A DNA stretch of 64,000 nt from Microbacterium phyllosphaerae (GCF_017876435.1 NZ_JAGIOA010000001.1:2666001-2730000), one strand, 5' to 3'; counted from the first letter of the stretch, positions 17,286 through 25,788 are shown. A program made the numbers and translations. Notes: generated by a model not told the origin, from the letters alone.

Positions 17286-17984
17286 ATGGACATCATCCTC
17301 ATCCCGGGCCTCTGGCTCGATGCCTCGAGCTGGAACGACGTCACGACCGAACTCGAGCGCGCCGGTCACACGGTTCATCCGCTCACGATGCCGGGCGTCG
17401 GGGTACCCGCGTCGGAATCGTCCGAGATCGGCATCTCGGAGTGGGTCGATGCCGCCGTGGCCGCGGTCGATGCGGTCGGACGCCCCGTCGTGGTCGTCGG
17501 TCACAGCGGCGGAGGCAATGTCGCGTGGGGGGTCGCGGACGCACGCCCCGACGCCGTGGCCAGAGCGGTGTTCGTCGACACTGTGCCTCCGCCGTCGGGT
17601 TTCGGCATCAGCGAGTTCGAGGTCGTCGACGGCGTCGTGCCTTTTCCCGGCTGGGACTTCTTCCCCGCCGAAGACGTCGACGATCTCGACGAAGACACCC
17701 GCTCGCGCACCGCGCCCCTCGCACGAAGCGTGCCGGCCAAGGTGCCGACCGATGAGATCGCACTCGGTCCAGGGGCCCGGCATTCCGTCCCCGTGACGCT
17801 GCTCATGGGCGGCATGGACCGCGAGACCCTCGAGTCCGAGCTCGAGCAGTGGGGCCCGTACGCCGACGAGTTCCGGGCGATCGCTGACGCCGAGGTCGTG
17901 CGAATCGGCTCAGGTCACTGGCCGCAGTTCTCGATGCCGAGCCGGCTCGCCGAACTCATCGATGCGGCGGTCACCCGCCGCTGA
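17286..17984 (+). CDS. Alpha/beta-fold hydrolase
   Basis: This 232-residue cytoplasmic hydrolase has an N-terminal IILIPGLWLDASSW segment and the nucleophile elbow GHSGGG near residue 75; SGHWPQFS near the end supplies the catalytic His. Its substrate is unknown. TATCGT at 17274-17279 ends seven bases before the ATG and there is no ribosome-binding site, so it probably has a leaderless mRNA. It converges on fabG with a 14-base gap and no terminator. Confidence 0.75.
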   Translation: MDIILIPGLWLDASSWNDVTTELERAGHTVHPLTMPGVGVPASESSEIGISEWVDAAVAAVDAVGRPVVVVGHSGGGNVAWGVADARPDAVARAVFVDTVPPPSGFGISEFEVVDGVVPFPGWDFFPAEDVDDLDEDTRSRTAPLARSVPAKVPTDEIALGPGARHSVPVTLLMGGMDRETLESELEQWGPYADEFRAIADAEVVRIGSGHWPQFSMPSRLAELIDAAVTRR

Positions 17985-17998
17985 CGCAGCGAGTCGGC

Positions 17999-18706
17999 TC
18001 AGTGCCCCATTCCGAGTCCGCCGTCGACCGGGATGACGGCACCGGAGATGTATCCCGCGTCGTCGCCAGCGAGCCACGTGACGACACCCGCGACCTCGTC
18101 GGGAGTGGCGAAGCGTCCTGCCGGGATGTTCGCCTTGTACTGCTTCTGCGTCTCTTCGGGGAGCTCAGCCGTCATGTCCGTCTCGATGAAACCGGGGGCG
18201 ACGACGTTCGCGGTGATGCCGCGGCCGCCGAGCTCGCGGGTGAGCGATCGCGCGAAGCCCACGAGTGCGCTCTTCGACGCCGAGTAGTTCACCTGCCCGG
18301 CCGAGCCGTAGAGACCGACGACGCTCGAGATCAGGATCACGCGGCCGAAGCGCGCGCGCAGCATCCCCTTCGATGCGCGCTTGACGACGCGGAAGGTGCC
18401 GCCGAGGTTGGTGGCCACGACGCTGTCGAAGTCATCCTCACTCATACGCAGGAGCAGCGTGTCCTTCGTGATGCCCGCATTGGCGACGACGATCTCCACG
18501 GGTCCGAGCTGCTGCTCGACCTCGGTGAACGCCGCATCGAGCGCAGCGGCATCGGTGACGTCTGCGCGCACCGTCAGGGTGCCCTCCGGACCTTCACCGC
18601 TGCGTGCGGTGACGGCGACGCGGTACCCGTCACGGACGAATCGTTCGGCGATCGCACGGCCGATGCCGCGGTTGCCTCCGGTGACGAGGACGACGCGAGA
18701 ACTCAT
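17999..18706 (-). CDS. fabG: 3-oxoacyl-ACP reductase (SDR family)
   Basis: This short-chain dehydrogenase (235 residues) has the NADPH-binding TGGNRGIG at 9-16, NAG at 76-78 and the catalytic Ser128, Tyr141 and Lys145 (YSASK). The C-terminal AGYISGAVIPVDGGLGMGH is characteristic of FabG/MabA-type ketoacyl-ACP reductases. It would reduce 3-oxoacyl-ACP made by FabF and FabH, which are encoded 13 kb away. AGGAG precedes the ATG at 18706; the frame is open much further upstream but that region has no homology. It is monocistronic. Confidence 0.88.
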   Translation of the reverse strand: MSSRVVLVTGGNRGIGRAIAERFVRDGYRVAVTARSGEGPEGTLTVRADVTDAAALDAAFTEVEQQLGPVEIVVANAGITKDTLLLRMSEDDFDSVVATNLGGTFRVVKRASKGMLRARFGRVILISSVVGLYGSAGQVNYSASKSALVGFARSLTRELGGRGITANVVAPGFIETDMTAELPEETQKQYKANIPAGRFATPDEVAGVVTWLAGDDAGYISGAVIPVDGGLGMGH

Positions 18707-18788
18707 TTTCCACTCCTGATCTGGCCGGTGGGGGTCGGGCCGGGTCGTCATCGATCCTACCGATGATGCCGCGTGCGTCCCGCGACGT

Positions 18789-18817
18789 TTGACAGCGCCT
18801 TCCCGGACTGGGACGCT
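18789..18817 (+). promoter_or_regulatory. Sigma-70-type promoter for the DUF4190 gene
   Basis: A consensus -35 TTGACA (18789-18794) is followed after 17 bases by GACGCT (18812-18817) as a weak -10, and then by GAAAGGG before the GTG at 18841. Confidence 0.5.
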
Positions 18818-18840
18818 GAACCCGACGAAAGGGCACCACC

Positions 18841-19545
18841 GTGAGCGACAACAGCATCCCCACCTCTCCGGGCGCCGAACAGCCGGCGCCCCCGCCCGCG
18901 CCACCGCTCGCGCCCGCACCGCCCGCATATCCCCACCAGGCCGCCCCGGCGCAGCCGCCCCAGATCTACCCCGGCACCGCGCCCACGCAGCAGACCCAGG
19001 CATACCCCGGCGCCGCGCCGACGCAGGCGTACCCCGGCGCCGCGCCGACGTTCGCACCCGCACAGCAGCCCCATGGTGCACAGCCCTACAGCGCAACACC
19101 GGCTCAGCAGCCGTACGTGTCAGCACCCGCGCAGCAGCCCTACGGCGCGGCTGCCGTCCAGCCCTACGGCGCCGCCTCTCAGCAACCGCAGTACTCCGCG
19201 CCCGGTCAGCCCGGTGCCGGGTATCCCGCCTACGCCGCTCCGGTCTACCCCGCTCCGCGTCCGGCGAGCGGGCTCGCGATCACATCGCTGATCTGCGGCA
19301 TCGCCGGGCTGGTCCTGTTCTGGGCGGTGATTCCCATGGTCGCGTCGATCGTCGCCGTGATCACCGGGCACATGGCTCTGCGCCAGACGAAGAACAACCC
19401 GGCCATCGGCGGCCGTGGTCTGGCCTTCGCCGGGCTCATCATGGGCTACATCATGGTCGCGGTCCTCGCCATCACGATCGTCATGACAGTCGTCAGCTTC
19501 GCGTTCTTCGGCGCCTTCACGCTGCCGTTCATCTTCTCGTCCTGA
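18841..19545 (+). CDS. Proline-rich DUF4190 membrane protein
   Basis: The 234-residue product has two parts. Residues 1-138 are a low-complexity Pro, Ala, Gln, Tyr and Gly tail with repeated AYPGAAPT and QQPYGA units, and the C-terminal 95 residues form a DUF4190 domain with two transmembrane helices (GLAITSLICGIAGLVLFWAVIP and GLAFAGLIMGYIMVAVLAITIVM) around GHMALRQTKNNP. Such proteins are common in Gram-positive bacteria and have no assigned function; the N-terminal tail should be cytoplasmic. It has its own promoter. Confidence 0.8.
   Translation: MSDNSIPTSPGAEQPAPPPAPPLAPAPPAYPHQAAPAQPPQIYPGTAPTQQTQAYPGAAPTQAYPGAAPTFAPAQQPHGAQPYSATPAQQPYVSAPAQQPYGAAAVQPYGAASQQPQYSAPGQPGAGYPAYAAPVYPAPRPASGLAITSLICGIAGLVLFWAVIPMVASIVAVITGHMALRQTKNNPAIGGRGLAFAGLIMGYIMVAVLAITIVMTVVSFAFFGAFTLPFIFSS
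18967..19050 (+). repeat. Short tandem repeats in the proline-rich coding region
   Basis: A 21-base unit at 19003-19023 is repeated exactly at 19030-19050, with a near-identical earlier copy at 18967-18987. Each encodes YPGAAPT or YPGTAPT. Slippage here would change the tail length in frame. Confidence 0.8.
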
Positions 19546-19596
19546 CAGGTCGCGGGGCACCCCGGCGCCCCCTCACCGGCGTAGGCTTGTCTCATC

Positions 19597-19953
19597 GTGA
19601 AGAGCAAACCGCTGGTTCCTGCTGTCACCTCGCTGCCGCAGTCGCCGCAGGCCGAGGCTGATCACCGTGTCCGCCGGTACGCACTGACGATGACGATCCG
19701 CATCGTGTGCTTCGCACTCATGATGTTCGTCCAGCCCTATGGCTGGTACACCTGGGTCTTCGCACTCGCCGCCGCCGTCCTGCCGTACATCGCCGTGGTC
19801 TTCGCGAACGCGGGCAGCGACAGCACGGAGACGACCGCGGAGTCGCCGGTGCAGCAGATCGAGGCTCCGATCGCCACGACCCCGACGCCCGTCGAGACGA
19901 TCACGGATCCCGGGATCATCACCATCCACGAGAGCCGCCAGGATCGCGAGTGA
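19597..19953 (+). CDS. DUF3099 family membrane protein
   Basis: This 118-residue protein has two close transmembrane helices (IRIVCFALMMFVQPYGWYTWV and FALAAAVLPYIAVVFANAG) after an N-terminal DHRVRRYALTM segment, the pattern of the actinobacterial DUF3099 family. Its function is unknown. It overlaps the next small gene by a GTGA junction, and SURF1 follows, so it sits in a three-gene unit linked to a cytochrome oxidase assembly factor. Confidence 0.75.
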   Translation: MKSKPLVPAVTSLPQSPQAEADHRVRRYALTMTIRIVCFALMMFVQPYGWYTWVFALAAAVLPYIAVVFANAGSDSTETTAESPVQQIEAPIATTPTPVETITDPGIITIHESRQDRE

Positions 19954-20144
19954 GTGGACTGGAGTGCTCGCGGGCCGGATGCCGGTCCGCGGCGACCATG
20001 CAGGTGGTGTGGCGCAATCCGCGCATCCACGCGGCTGACCGCGAGAAGGTCTGGCTCGCGTGCGATGAGCATGTCGGTTTCCTCCGCGACTATCTGGCAG
20101 CGAGAGACTTCCCCGTGACAGTGAGAGATGGTGTCCCCTCATGA
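19950..20144 (+). CDS. Small Cys-rich probable zinc-binding protein
   Basis: The 64-residue product begins at GTG 19950, overlapping the previous stop. It contains C-x4-C (ECSRAGC) and C-x2-H (ACDEH), likely one zinc site, with WRNPRIH between them. Proteins like this are widespread in Microbacteriaceae and related families and are sometimes mislabelled as acetone carboxylase; nothing here supports that activity. It overlaps the SURF1 gene by 4 bases. Confidence 0.7.
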   Translation: MSGLECSRAGCRSAATMQVVWRNPRIHAADREKVWLACDEHVGFLRDYLAARDFPVTVRDGVPS

Positions 20145-20953
20145 GTGCCCGGATGGGTCGTTGGACCGTGTACGTGCTGATCGCGATCGGCTTCGCCATC
20201 GCCTGCGCTTTCCTGTCGCACTGGCAGTTCGATCGGAATGAGAACCGATCGGAGCAGATCGCACTCGTCGAGAAGAACTACGACGCGGATGCCGTGCCGC
20301 TCGCAGAGCTCATCGGCACCGATGGCGAACTCGACCCCGGCGACGTGTGGCATCCGGTGGTGCTCACCGGGGAGTACCTCGACGACGAGCAGCTGCTGGT
20401 GCGCAACCGACCGCATGGCGGCACGAGCGCGTTCGAAGTGCTGGTGCCGTTCCGCGACGTCGACGGTCGCGTGTTCATCGTCGACCGCGGGTGGGTGCCT
20501 CCGGGTGACGGCGATGCCCCCGATGCGGTGCCGGCTCCCCCGAGCGGCGAGGTCGAGGTCATCGTCCGGCTGCGCCCGGGTGAGCAGCTCCCGGCGTCCG
20601 GGCGAGGCGCCCCTGAGGGCCAGGTGCCCACGATCAACCTGCCTTCGATCGCCGAGCTGGTCGGCGGCGATGTCATCACGAGCGCGTACGGACAGATCGT
20701 CAGCGAGAATCCTGCCGGCGAAGGGACACTGGGCGGGTTCGACTCACCCACCGATGATCCGGGCCCGCATCTCTCGTATGCGATCCAGTGGATCCTGTTC
20801 GCGCTGATGGGCTTCGTGTTCATCGGCTACATCATCCGGACCGAGATCGTGAAGCACCGCGAAGAGGTCGAGGGCATCCCCACGCCGGTGAAGAAGTCTC
20901 GGCGGCGCGACCGGGATGCCGATGTCGAAGACGAGCTCCTCGACGCCCGCTGA
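20141..20953 (+). CDS. SURF1 family cytochrome oxidase assembly protein
   Basis: SURF1 proteins help insert heme a into cytochrome c oxidase. The 270-residue protein has the two terminal transmembrane helices expected (VYVLIAIGFAIACAFLSHWQF and LSYAIQWILFALMGFVFIGYII) and the conserved segments WQFDRN, VVLTGEY, VRNRP and VDRGWVPPG between them. The C-terminal 40 residues are charged and cytoplasmic. The heme A synthesis genes ctaA and ctaB occur elsewhere in this window. Confidence 0.88.
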   Translation: MSARMGRWTVYVLIAIGFAIACAFLSHWQFDRNENRSEQIALVEKNYDADAVPLAELIGTDGELDPGDVWHPVVLTGEYLDDEQLLVRNRPHGGTSAFEVLVPFRDVDGRVFIVDRGWVPPGDGDAPDAVPAPPSGEVEVIVRLRPGEQLPASGRGAPEGQVPTINLPSIAELVGGDVITSAYGQIVSENPAGEGTLGGFDSPTDDPGPHLSYAIQWILFALMGFVFIGYIIRTEIVKHREEVEGIPTPVKKSRRRDRDADVEDELLDAR

Positions 20954-20959
20954 CGCGAA

Positions 20960-21574
20960 TCAGACGGAGCGGATCCCGCTCAGTCCGCCCACGGCACCGC
21001 CGATGGTCGTTCGAGACCACTCCGCTCCGGCGGCCTCATAGATGACGCGCGTGTGTCGCCGGTCTCTCGAGCCCTGCCAGAACTCGATGCGGGTGGGGAC
21101 GATCCGCCACAGCACCCAGTCACCGTCGGCGATGTCCGCCTGCGCTGACGCGGAACGCGCGGCGAGGTCGGCGGCACTCTCCTCGGCCGTCGCTTCCTCC
21201 ACTCGCCCGCGCACCCGCACAGCCCGCACCTGCGGCTGCCACCAGAAGTTCAGCGCCGCGGCAGGGGCGGCGGCGAGCTGGGCACCCTTGCGCGACGATC
21301 TGGTACTCGCGAACGCCCACCCCCGGTCATCGATCCGCTTCAGGATGAGGGTGCGCGCGTCCGGGATCCCGTCGGCGTCCACGGTCGCGAGGGTGACGGT
21401 GTGCGGCTCGGCCACACCGGCATCCGAGGCGGCCCGCAACCATTCGGCGAAGAGCGCGCTCGGGTCATCCGGCAGCACATCGAGATCCCACTCCGGAGCT
21501 GTTCCGGTGAGGGCATGCCTGCCCCTCAGCCAGTCGTTGAGCGAGAGGAGGTGCGAGTCGAGTTCGTGTGTCAC
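20960..21574 (-). CDS. pdxH: Pyridoxine/pyridoxamine 5'-phosphate oxidase family protein
   Basis: This 204-residue FMN-binding split-barrel protein has RTLILKRIDDRGWAFAST and SRKGAQLAAAPAAALNFWW, the FMN-contacting segments of PNPOx, and a helical N-terminus (DPSALFAEWLRAA) with the SL-x-DWL start. The C-terminal segment RIEFWQGSRDRRHTRVIYE matches the PdxH substrate-binding end, although the final RLxP is missing (the protein ends SGIRSV). It probably makes PLP, but a related amine oxidase is possible. The GTG start has CATAGT ending eight bases upstream. Confidence 0.75.
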   Translation of the reverse strand: MTHELDSHLLSLNDWLRGRHALTGTAPEWDLDVLPDDPSALFAEWLRAASDAGVAEPHTVTLATVDADGIPDARTLILKRIDDRGWAFASTRSSRKGAQLAAAPAAALNFWWQPQVRAVRVRGRVEEATAEESAADLAARSASAQADIADGDWVLWRIVPTRIEFWQGSRDRRHTRVIYEAAGAEWSRTTIGGAVGGLSGIRSV

Positions 21575-21610
21575 GCTCTCGACTATGCCACCGACCGCGG
21601 ACGACGCAGG

Positions 21611-23209
21611 TCAGGCGAGCTCGATCAGGTCCTGGTAGTCCTGGCTCCAGATGTCCTCGACGCCATCCGGGAGGATCAGCACGCGCTCGGGGTTGAGCGA
21701 CTGCACCGCCCCGGGGTCGTGCGAGACGAGCACGACGGCACCCTCGTAGTGGGCGAGCGCGCCGAGGATCTCCTCGCGCGACGCGGGGTCGAGGTTGTTG
21801 GTCGGCTCGTCGAGCAGCAGAAGGTTGGCGGATGACACGACCAGCGTCGCGAGCGACAGGCGCGTCTTCTCTCCACCGGAGAGGACTCCGGCAGGCTTCA
21901 GCACGTCATCCCCGGTGAAGAGGAACGAGCCGAGCACCTTGCGCGCTTCCATCTCGGTGATGTGCGGAGCCGCCGACACCATGTTCTCGAGCACCGAGCG
22001 GTTCACGTCGAGGTTCTCGTGCTCCTGCGCGTAGTAGCCGACCTTGAGCCCGTGGCCGGGCTCCAGCTGTCCGGTGTCGGGCTTGTCGACCCCCGCGAGC
22101 ATCCGCAGCAGCGTCGTCTTGCCGGCACCGTTGAGTCCGAGAACGACGACCTTCGAACCGCGGTCGATCGCGAGGTCGACGTCGGTGAAGATCTCGAGCG
22201 AGCCGTACGACTTCGAGAGTCCGGTCGCCATCATCGGCGTCTTCCCGCACGGAGCAGGCTTCGGGAAGCGCAGCTTCGCGACCCGGTCTTCCTGGCGGAC
22301 GTCATCGAGCCCGGCGAGCAGCTTCTCGGCACGAGCGATCATCTGGTGAGCGGCCGCAGCCTTCGACGCCTTCGCCCCGAAGCGGGCCGCCTGCAGCTGC
22401 AGTGTGGTGGCCTTCTTCTCGGCGTTGGCGCGCTCTTTCTTGCGACGCTCCTCGTCGGCCACCCGCTGACGCAGGTAGTTCTTCCAGTTCATGTTGTACG
22501 TGTCGATGACCTGGCGGTTCGCATCGAGGTAGAACACGCGGTTGACGGTCTCGCCGACGAGCTCGACGTCGTGGCTGATCACGATCAGCCCGCCCTTGTA
22601 GTTCTTGAGGAACTCACGCAGCCACACCACGCTGTCGGCGTCGAGGTGGTTGGTCGGCTCGTCGAGGATCATCGTCTCGGCGTCGGAGAACAGGATACGG
22701 GCCAGCTCGATGCGGCGGCGCTGGCCACCGGACAGCGTCGACAGCGGCTGGTCGAGGATGCGGTCGGGCAGCGAAAGGTTGTTCGCGATGGATGCGGCCT
22801 CGGCCTCGGCCGCGTATCCCCCCTGCGCCTCGAACTGCTCGGTGAGGCGCGCGTAGCGCTTCATGGCCTTGTCGGCCACAGCAGGGTCGTCCGACCCCAT
22901 CGCCATCGACGCCTCGGTCATCCCCAGGTTGAGCTGACCGAGCCCACGCGCGTCGAGGATGCGCGTGCGCGCCAGGTCTTCGGGGTTGCCCGAACGAGGG
23001 TCCTGCGGCAGATAGCCGAGCTCTCCCGAACGGGTCACGTTCCCGCCCGACGGGAGGACATCACCGGCCAGCACCTTGGTGAGCGTGGTCTTGCCTGCAC
23101 CGTTGCGGCCGACGAGACCGATCTTGTCTCCGTCGCTCACACGGAACGACACGTTCTCCATAAGGAGGCGTGCGCCCACGCGGATCTCGAGTTCGTGCAC
23201 GGCAAGCAC
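21611..23209 (-). CDS. ABC-F family ATPase
   Basis: Two ABC ATPase domains are fused in one 532-residue protein with no membrane segment: Walker A GRNGAGKT near residue 35 and GLNGAGKT in the second half, signatures LSGGQRRR and LSGGEKTR, and Walker B MILDEPTNHLD and LLLDEPTNNLD. A charged linker (RRKKERANAEKKA) lies between them. ABC-F proteins act on ribosomes as translation factors or antibiotic-protection proteins; the short linker favours a housekeeping role. The GTG start at 23209 lacks a clear ribosome-binding site. Confidence 0.88.
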   Translation of the reverse strand: MLAVHELEIRVGARLLMENVSFRVSDGDKIGLVGRNGAGKTTLTKVLAGDVLPSGGNVTRSGELGYLPQDPRSGNPEDLARTRILDARGLGQLNLGMTEASMAMGSDDPAVADKAMKRYARLTEQFEAQGGYAAEAEAASIANNLSLPDRILDQPLSTLSGGQRRRIELARILFSDAETMILDEPTNHLDADSVVWLREFLKNYKGGLIVISHDVELVGETVNRVFYLDANRQVIDTYNMNWKNYLRQRVADEERRKKERANAEKKATTLQLQAARFGAKASKAAAAHQMIARAEKLLAGLDDVRQEDRVAKLRFPKPAPCGKTPMMATGLSKSYGSLEIFTDVDLAIDRGSKVVVLGLNGAGKTTLLRMLAGVDKPDTGQLEPGHGLKVGYYAQEHENLDVNRSVLENMVSAAPHITEMEARKVLGSFLFTGDDVLKPAGVLSGGEKTRLSLATLVVSSANLLLLDEPTNNLDPASREEILGALAHYEGAVVLVSHDPGAVQSLNPERVLILPDGVEDIWSQDYQDLIELA

Positions 23210-23240
23210 AGCGGGATGTCCGTTCGTTCAAGGGGAATCG

Positions 23241-23276
23241 GCCGAGCGGCCAAACTCCCAGTATAGATCGCTCGGC
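23241..23276 (-). promoter_or_regulatory. Promoter of the ABC-F gene inside an inverted repeat
   Basis: GCCGAGCG at 23241-23248 and CGCTCGGC at 23269-23276 form a perfect 8-bp inverted repeat with a 20-base spacer. A good minus-strand -10, TATACT (23260-23265), lies inside the spacer. The dyad also lies just past the CHY gene stop (23284), so it could be that gene's terminator or an operator over the ABC-F promoter. Confidence 0.45.
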
Positions 23277-23283
23277 TGGGTGT

Positions 23284-23610
23284 TCAGTCGAAGTAGAGAT
23301 GGTGGTGCGTCCGGCATCCCGGATTGAACCCGGCGGAGCACGCGGGACACCGCTGCGCGTCGAGGTACGCGTGGATGCTCAGCAGCGCTCCGCACACACC
23401 GCACAGGACCGCCGGCGTCTCGCGCTCATCGCGCGCCCACTGCCGGGCGTCGTGGTCGGCGATCGCCTCGTGACACAGATGACACGGGTACCAGTCGCCG
23501 CAGCAGGCGAACCGGAGCGCGATCACATCGAGCGGACCGTGATAATGCTCACAGCGGGTCTCGCCGTCGACCATGAGTCCGTGCACCGTGGTCTCACCGA
23601 CGCGCGCCAC
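23284..23610 (-). CDS. CHY zinc finger protein
   Basis: The 108-residue protein has the complete CHY zinc finger pattern: TRCEHYHGPLDVIALRFACCGDWYPCHLCHE near the start, then CGVCGALLSIHAYL, CPACSAGFNPGC and the end HHHLYF. The many Cys and His residues bind several zinc ions. Its role in bacteria is unknown; the eukaryotic homologues are ubiquitin ligases or chaperones of import. The GTG at 23610 is the preferred start; an internal ATG at 23574 is possible. Confidence 0.82.
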   Translation of the reverse strand: MARVGETTVHGLMVDGETRCEHYHGPLDVIALRFACCGDWYPCHLCHEAIADHDARQWARDERETPAVLCGVCGALLSIHAYLDAQRCPACSAGFNPGCRTHHHLYFD

Positions 23611-23701
23611 GCGGTCGCCTGATCTACCTCTCCAGGGGGATGCGGTCGATACCTCAGGGTGATGCCCCACGTGCCACCTGCTTCCTAGCCTTCTGGGGTG
23701 G

Positions 23702-23860
23702 ATGTTATCAACGACCTCATTCTGCAACTCGTGGGTCACGGACCAGCCACTGGTCAGCGCAGGGATCGGGATCATCGTGGCGCTCGTCATCGGGCTGATC
23801 ATCGACCGGGTCACGGCCATTCGCCGGCGACATGCACCCGTTGCGCAACCGGCAGGATGA
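23702..23860 (+). CDS. Possible small membrane protein
   Basis: A 52-codon frame starts at ATG 23702 behind CTGGGGTGG. It encodes one predicted transmembrane helix (GIGIIVALVIGLIIDRV) followed by a basic C-terminus (RRRH). Third-position GC is high in its centre but lower at both ends. No family is recognised. It fills the gap between the divergent CHY gene and the convergent bioN gene. Confidence 0.3.
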   Translation: MLSTTSFCNSWVTDQPLVSAGIGIIVALVIGLIIDRVTAIRRRHAPVAQPAG

Positions 23861-23914
23861 CAGTCATGGCACGTGGCGGTGGCTGAGCCGTCCGTGCTGC
23901 GGCTGGCATGCCGC

Positions 23915-24514
23915 TCACACGAGTCCGCGAGCGGCGAGAGCGTCGCCCACCTCGTCCGCGTGGCGTAGAGTCCGGACCATCAGCGGCACGACACCTCGCA
24001 CCCTCAGCCGGACTCCCCGTGCCCGCTGCGCGTCCCTGACCTCGCCGGCGAACGATGTCACCACCGGGATCATCGTGAGCGTGAGCGAGATCGTCATCGA
24101 GACGGCGTCGGCATCGACTCCGAGGCGTCGGAGCGGCAGGAGCATCCTGTGCAGCACGCCGAGCAGATCGCCCATCCGCGTCGTGATGGTGAGCAGCGAG
24201 GCGAGCAGCACGAGCGAGAGGACGCGTGCGGTGCTGATCCAGGCCGCGAGCGGCGAGACGAAGATCCACAGCGCTGCTCCGAGCACGAGCACGAGCCAGC
24301 GGAGGCGCCACGCCTCAGCGGCCAGCACGCGCAGCGGCAGGCGTGCGAGAACGAAGAGTACGCAGACGCCGATCACGGTGACGCCGATGCTCCAGGCATC
24401 GTGCGGATAGGCGGACAGACCGATCGCGAGCGCGGCGAAGATCGCGAGCTTGACCCCCGCAGACATCCGATGGACGATGCTCGTGCCCGGCCGGTACATC
24501 TGGATCATCGGCAC
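23915..24514 (-). CDS. bioN: Biotin ECF transporter transmembrane subunit T
   Basis: This EcfT-type protein (199 residues) starts with the YRPGTSIVHRM segment typical of T components, has about five transmembrane helices and ends with the coupling region containing two Ala-Arg-Gly motifs (RARGVRLR and LAARGLV) that bind the ATPase. With BioM and BioY, encoded directly upstream, it forms the energised biotin importer. It overlaps bioM by 10 bases. Confidence 0.88.
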   Translation of the reverse strand: MPMIQMYRPGTSIVHRMSAGVKLAIFAALAIGLSAYPHDAWSIGVTVIGVCVLFVLARLPLRVLAAEAWRLRWLVLVLGAALWIFVSPLAAWISTARVLSLVLLASLLTITTRMGDLLGVLHRMLLPLRRLGVDADAVSMTISLTLTMIPVVTSFAGEVRDAQRARGVRLRVRGVVPLMVRTLRHADEVGDALAARGLV

Positions 24515-25197
24515 AGGTCTCGGTAGGCGGCGACCACGGCACCCGGCTCACCGGCGACCACGACGGCTCCGTCGTCGAACAGCACCGCCTGATCGCAGCG
24601 CGTAGCGAGCTCGAGATCATGCGTGACGATGACCACCTGCGCCGTCTGCGCGAGCAGGAGGTCCGCGATGCGCGCGGCATTGCGCAGATCGAGGAGCGTC
24701 GTCGGCTCATCCGCGACGATCAGCTCCGGTTGTGTGATCAGCACCGATGCGAGTGCGAGGAGCTGCTTCTGACCACCCGAGAGGTCCGACGCGGCGACAT
24801 CCGCACGATCCGTGAGTCCGTGTTCGGCGAGTGCGGCGGTCACCCGCGCATCGACCTCGGTCCGGGGCAGGCCCCGCAGCGACAGCGCGAGGTCCTCAGC
24901 GGGTGTCGGCATCAGGATCTGAGCCTGCGGGTCGGTGAACACGAAGCCGACGCGTCGACGCAGCGCCGCGACGTCACGTCGAGTGTCGAGGCCGTGCACG
25001 CTCACGCTCCCGGACGTCGGCGTGACGAGTCCGTTGAGCAGCCGCGCGAAGGTCGACTTGCCCGATCCGTTCGCGCCGATGACCCCGATACGCCGCGCCG
25101 TGAGATCGACACTGACGTCTCGGAGGATCCGCCGACCGTCGCGCTCGACGGTCACACCCTCGAGCGCGATCCGCCGGATGCTCGTCTCAGACCGCAC
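24505..25197 (-). CDS. bioM: Biotin ECF transporter ATP-binding subunit A
   Basis: This single ABC ATPase domain (230 residues) has Walker A GANGSGKST, the ECF-type Q-loop FTDPQAQILMPT, signature LSGGQKQLLALA, Walker B LIVADEPTTLLD and H-loop VTHD. It powers the bioYMN importer. It overlaps bioY upstream by 11 bases and bioN downstream by 10, so the three are one translationally coupled unit. Confidence 0.9.
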   Translation of the reverse strand: MRSETSIRRIALEGVTVERDGRRILRDVSVDLTARRIGVIGANGSGKSTFARLLNGLVTPTSGSVSVHGLDTRRDVAALRRRVGFVFTDPQAQILMPTPAEDLALSLRGLPRTEVDARVTAALAEHGLTDRADVAASDLSGGQKQLLALASVLITQPELIVADEPTTLLDLRNAARIADLLLAQTAQVVIVTHDLELATRCDQAVLFDDGAVVVAGEPGAVVAAYRDLCR

Positions 25198-25774
25198 GGA
25201 CGGGTGCCGACAAGACAGAGCCGCGAGAGCCGAATGCCCTCGGATACGCGCGCCGCAGCGCGAGGGTCAGCGCCACCGCAGCTGCGGCCTTGAACAGATC
25301 CCCCGGGAGGAACACGAGAGCCGCCACCGCCGTCGGGGTCAGATCGAGGCCGAGTACCCACGCCGTCACGGGGATTCCGCACAGATAGACGACCAGGATG
25401 CCGCCGATCACCGTTCCGAGCGCGATGCGCCACCAGGTGAGCCTGCCTCGATGCGCGATCAGTCCGATCACGACGACTCCGGCCACCCACCCGAGCAGAT
25501 ACCCGGCTGTGGGGCCGACGAACACGCCGAGGCCGCCGCGCCCTCCGGCGAGCACCGGAAGACCGACGGCCGCCAGAGCGAGCACGAGCAGGACGGAGAG
25601 CGGCGCGAGCCGCGGGCCGATGACGGCGCCCGCGAGCATCACCCCGAGAGTCTGCGCGGTGATGGGCACTCCGCCGGGGATGGGTATCGTCACCATCCCG
25701 AGGACCACGATGAGGGCGGCGAAGATCGCCACTCTGGCCAGTTCGCGACCGAGGTCGCCTCGCTGCTGCGTCAT
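25187..25774 (-). CDS. bioY: Biotin transporter substrate-binding subunit BioY
   Basis: BioY is the S component that binds biotin in the membrane. The 195-residue protein has six hydrophobic segments and the family motifs VTIPIPGGVPITAQTLGVMLAGAVIG and GPTAGYLLGW. The ATG at 25774 follows GGAAGGTG; a start seven codons further upstream is less likely. The gene is divergent from a TetR regulator and its promoter region holds two palindromes, consistent with biotin-responsive repression. Confidence 0.93.
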   Translation of the reverse strand: MTQQRGDLGRELARVAIFAALIVVLGMVTIPIPGGVPITAQTLGVMLAGAVIGPRLAPLSVLLVLALAAVGLPVLAGGRGGLGVFVGPTAGYLLGWVAGVVVIGLIAHRGRLTWWRIALGTVIGGILVVYLCGIPVTAWVLGLDLTPTAVAALVFLPGDLFKAAAAVALTLALRRAYPRAFGSRGSVLSAPVRAV

Positions 25775-25788
25775 GTCCGACACCTTCC

